This document shows, in pieces, positions 62,542 to 64,000 of a DNA stretch of 64,000 nucleotides. The notes under the pieces are model-generated. The model did not search any database, was not told where the DNA came from, and saw only the letters and a program-made list of their open reading frames with translations. The position numbers and the translations under genes were made by a program. The number at the start of each line of letters is the position of its first letter. Position 1 is the stretch's first letter. The DNA is from Blastococcus saxobsidens DD2 (lineage in GTDB: Bacteria > Actinomycetota > Actinomycetes > Mycobacteriales > Geodermatophilaceae): assembly GCF_000284015.1 (NCBI RefSeq), contig NC_016943.1, forward strand, positions 1,963,541 to 2,027,540, written 5' to 3'.

Positions 62542-63690
62542 GTGCGCACGCTGCTGGTCACCGGCCCCGGAGGTGCCGGGACGTCGACCGTGGCGGCGGC
62601 CGCCGCGGCCAGGTCCGCGCTCGGCGGGCGACGCACGCTGCTGCTCACGCGGCAGGATCTCCCGGTGCCCGGCCTCGACGGGGTGCCCGGGCTGCGTACC
62701 CAACGGGTGGGTGGCAGCCGCGCCGTCCAGGACCTGTGGGACGCGCACGCCGACGCCCTGGGCGCCCTGCTGCCACACCTGACCCTCCCGCCCGCCACCT
62801 CGGTGGTGCCGCTGCCGGGTGCCGACGCCCTCGCCCTGCTCGCCGCGCTCGGCACGGCCGATGCCGAGGTGGTGGTGGTGGACGCCGGGCCGCTGCGCGA
62901 CGGACTCGCCTTCGCGGCGCTCCCCGGAAGCCTCCGCTGGTGGCTCGACCAGGCCCTGCCCCCGACCGCGCGGGCGCTGGCGGCGGTCCGGACGGCGACC
63001 GTGGCCGCCGGCGCCGCCCGGCGCGGTCCGCTCGACGCCGTGCTGCACGTCGTCCCCGCGGTCGAGCGGCTGCTGGCGGCCGACCGGCTGGCCGACCCGG
63101 CCACCACGGCGGTCTGGCTCACCGCCGTTGCCCGCGAGGCCGCGGTTCCCGCGCACCGGAGGGCGGCGTCCGTGCTGGCTCTGCACGGGCTCCGGCCGGC
63201 CGCACTGGTCGCCCGGATGTTCCCCGCCGGGGGGACGGGGGAGTGGTGGGTGCGCCGGGCCGCCGAGCAGGACGCGGCGCTGGGCCGGCTCGCGGAGGTG
63301 GCCCCGCTGCACGCCGTCCCCGAGCTGCCGGGCACGCCGGCCGACGTGACCGACGCGGTGGCGTTGCTCGGCGGGCTGGACCTCCCCGAACGCGGCGGGC
63401 CGCCGGCCGCCACCCCGCAGCGGCGGCCGGGTGGGTGGCAGCTGACCGTGGCACTGCCCTTCGCCGACCGCGCGGAGGTGGGCCTGACCCGGTGGGGCGA
63501 TGACCTCGTGATCGGCGTGCGAGAGGATCGGCGTTCGCTGCGCCTGGACTCGTTGCTGCGCCGGTGCGAGGTGACGGGGGGCCGGATGGTCTCGCCCGGA
63601 ACCGCCGACGCGCGGCTGGAGATCAGCTTCCGCCCGGATCCGCAGCAGTGGCCGGCCGACCTCCTGGCGGCCGAGGGGAGGAACACATGA
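62542..63690 (+). CDS. ArsA-like ATPase with altered P-loop
   Basis: A 382-residue protein of the SIMIBI/ArsA type. The N-terminus MRTLLVTGPGGAGTSTVAAA has the P-loop of the ArsA group, but the Lys expected in GKT is Thr (GAGTST), so ATP hydrolysis may be lost or changed. Later parts, including VVVDAGPLRDGL and MFPAGGTGEWW, and a C-terminal beta domain (LTVALPFADRAEVGLTRWGD) match the actinobacterial Rv2184c-like group, from memory. The GTG at 62542 lies 5 bp after the SRPBCC stop, and its stop overlaps the next start (ATGA), so the three genes form one operon. Confidence 0.85.
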   Translation: MRTLLVTGPGGAGTSTVAAAAAARSALGGRRTLLLTRQDLPVPGLDGVPGLRTQRVGGSRAVQDLWDAHADALGALLPHLTLPPATSVVPLPGADALALLAALGTADAEVVVVDAGPLRDGLAFAALPGSLRWWLDQALPPTARALAAVRTATVAAGAARRGPLDAVLHVVPAVERLLAADRLADPATTAVWLTAVAREAAVPAHRRAASVLALHGLRPAALVARMFPAGGTGEWWVRRAAEQDAALGRLAEVAPLHAVPELPGTPADVTDAVALLGGLDLPERGGPPAATPQRRPGGWQLTVALPFADRAEVGLTRWGDDLVIGVREDRRSLRLDSLLRRCEVTGGRMVSPGTADARLEISFRPDPQQWPADLLAAEGRNT

Positions 63691-64000
63691 CCACGGGTGC
63701 CGACTGGCTCGACCAGGCCCGCCGCCTGTTCGACGCCGTCCGCGCCAGCGCGGAGTCCCGCCCGGAGGCGGCCGAGGGCGCCCACGGCGACGACTGCCGC
63801 TGGTGCCCGGTCTGCCAGGCAGCGGCGGTGCTGCGGGGCGAGCGTCCGGAGGTGACCGCGGCCCTGGCCGACGTCCTCGCGACGACGGCGGCCGCGCTCC
63901 GCACCTTCGCGGAGGGCTCCGACGCGGCGTCCCCCGCCGAGCCGGCGCCGGCGGAGGAGGAGCGTCCCGAGGGGCAGCCGGACGTGCAGCGGATCGACAT
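63687..64000 (+). CDS. Conserved actinobacterial protein, partial
   Basis: The gene runs off the right edge after about 104 codons. It has a helix (WLDQARRLFDAVRAS), a CRWCPVCQ knuckle (two CxxC-type cysteines), a second helical segment (ADVLATTAAALRTF) and an acidic Pro/Glu tail. It is typical of the short proteins beside ArsA-like genes in this locus (Rv2183c region, from memory). The ATG at 63687 overlaps the preceding stop by 4 nt and has GGGGAGGA upstream. Confidence 0.8.
   Translation, partial: MTTGADWLDQARRLFDAVRASAESRPEAAEGAHGDDCRWCPVCQAAAVLRGERPEVTAALADVLATTAAALRTFAEGSDAASPAEPAPAEEERPEGQPDVQRID

Overview
The window is very GC-rich, uses GTG starts freely, and has actinobacterial hallmarks: an actinobacterial-type qcrCAB/ctaCEF respiratory set, a PimB-like mannosyltransferase, the DUF3043, DUF3618, DUF3817, DUF4191 and DUF4235 families, a c-di-AMP riboswitch before a cell-wall hydrolase, and a GlnR box before glnA. 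Protein style and gene order suggest Geodermatophilaceae (Blastococcus, Geodermatophilus or Modestobacter-like); this is inference from memory.

Layout. Positions 1-5.7 kb are accessory: a membrane protein with a GntR regulator, then small genes separated by copies of a 27-bp near-palindrome (arms TGTCCC and GGGACA). One of these units is a HipA-like kinase with a HIRAN-domain partner. Positions 5.7-13.5 kb look like an integrative mobilizable element: HIRAN-like protein, small membrane protein, MobF relaxase-helicase, a small coupled ORF, an excisionase-type HTH protein, a BrnT/BrnA-like pair, and a tyrosine integrase ending in a large hairpin beside the 3' end of glnA. No type IV secretion genes are visible.

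Positions 13.5-64 kb are a housekeeping block. From memory, its content and order resemble Mycobacterium tuberculosis Rv2183c-Rv2220: glnA, RDD protein, DUF4191, lipA, leuS (inserted), lipB, TIGR01777 epimerase, sucB, lpdA, pepA, gcvT, an envelope gene cluster, DUF3043, erpA-like, asnB, ctaC-ctaF, qcrCAB-ctaE, trpD, a DnaQ/UvrC-like nuclease, NlpC/P60 proteins, pimB-like, fadD15-like, an SRPBCC protein and an ArsA-like protein. The themes are nitrogen assimilation, lipoate synthesis with the lipoylated 2-oxoacid dehydrogenase parts that use it, the cytochrome bcc-aa3 branch, and cell-envelope synthesis and remodelling.

Regulation that can be read from sequence: a four-half-site GlnR box before glnA; a leader peptide with three Leu codons plus a terminator before leuS; a c-di-AMP riboswitch with its promoter before an NlpC/P60 gene; and about 19 genes whose start codon lies only 6-8 nt after a TANNNT box, implying widespread leaderless transcription.

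Decay is visible in three places: a truncated GNAT gene, an EAL-domain remnant, and a hydrolase gene split by two apparent single-base deletions. No tRNA, rRNA, CRISPR array or complete insertion sequence was recognised.
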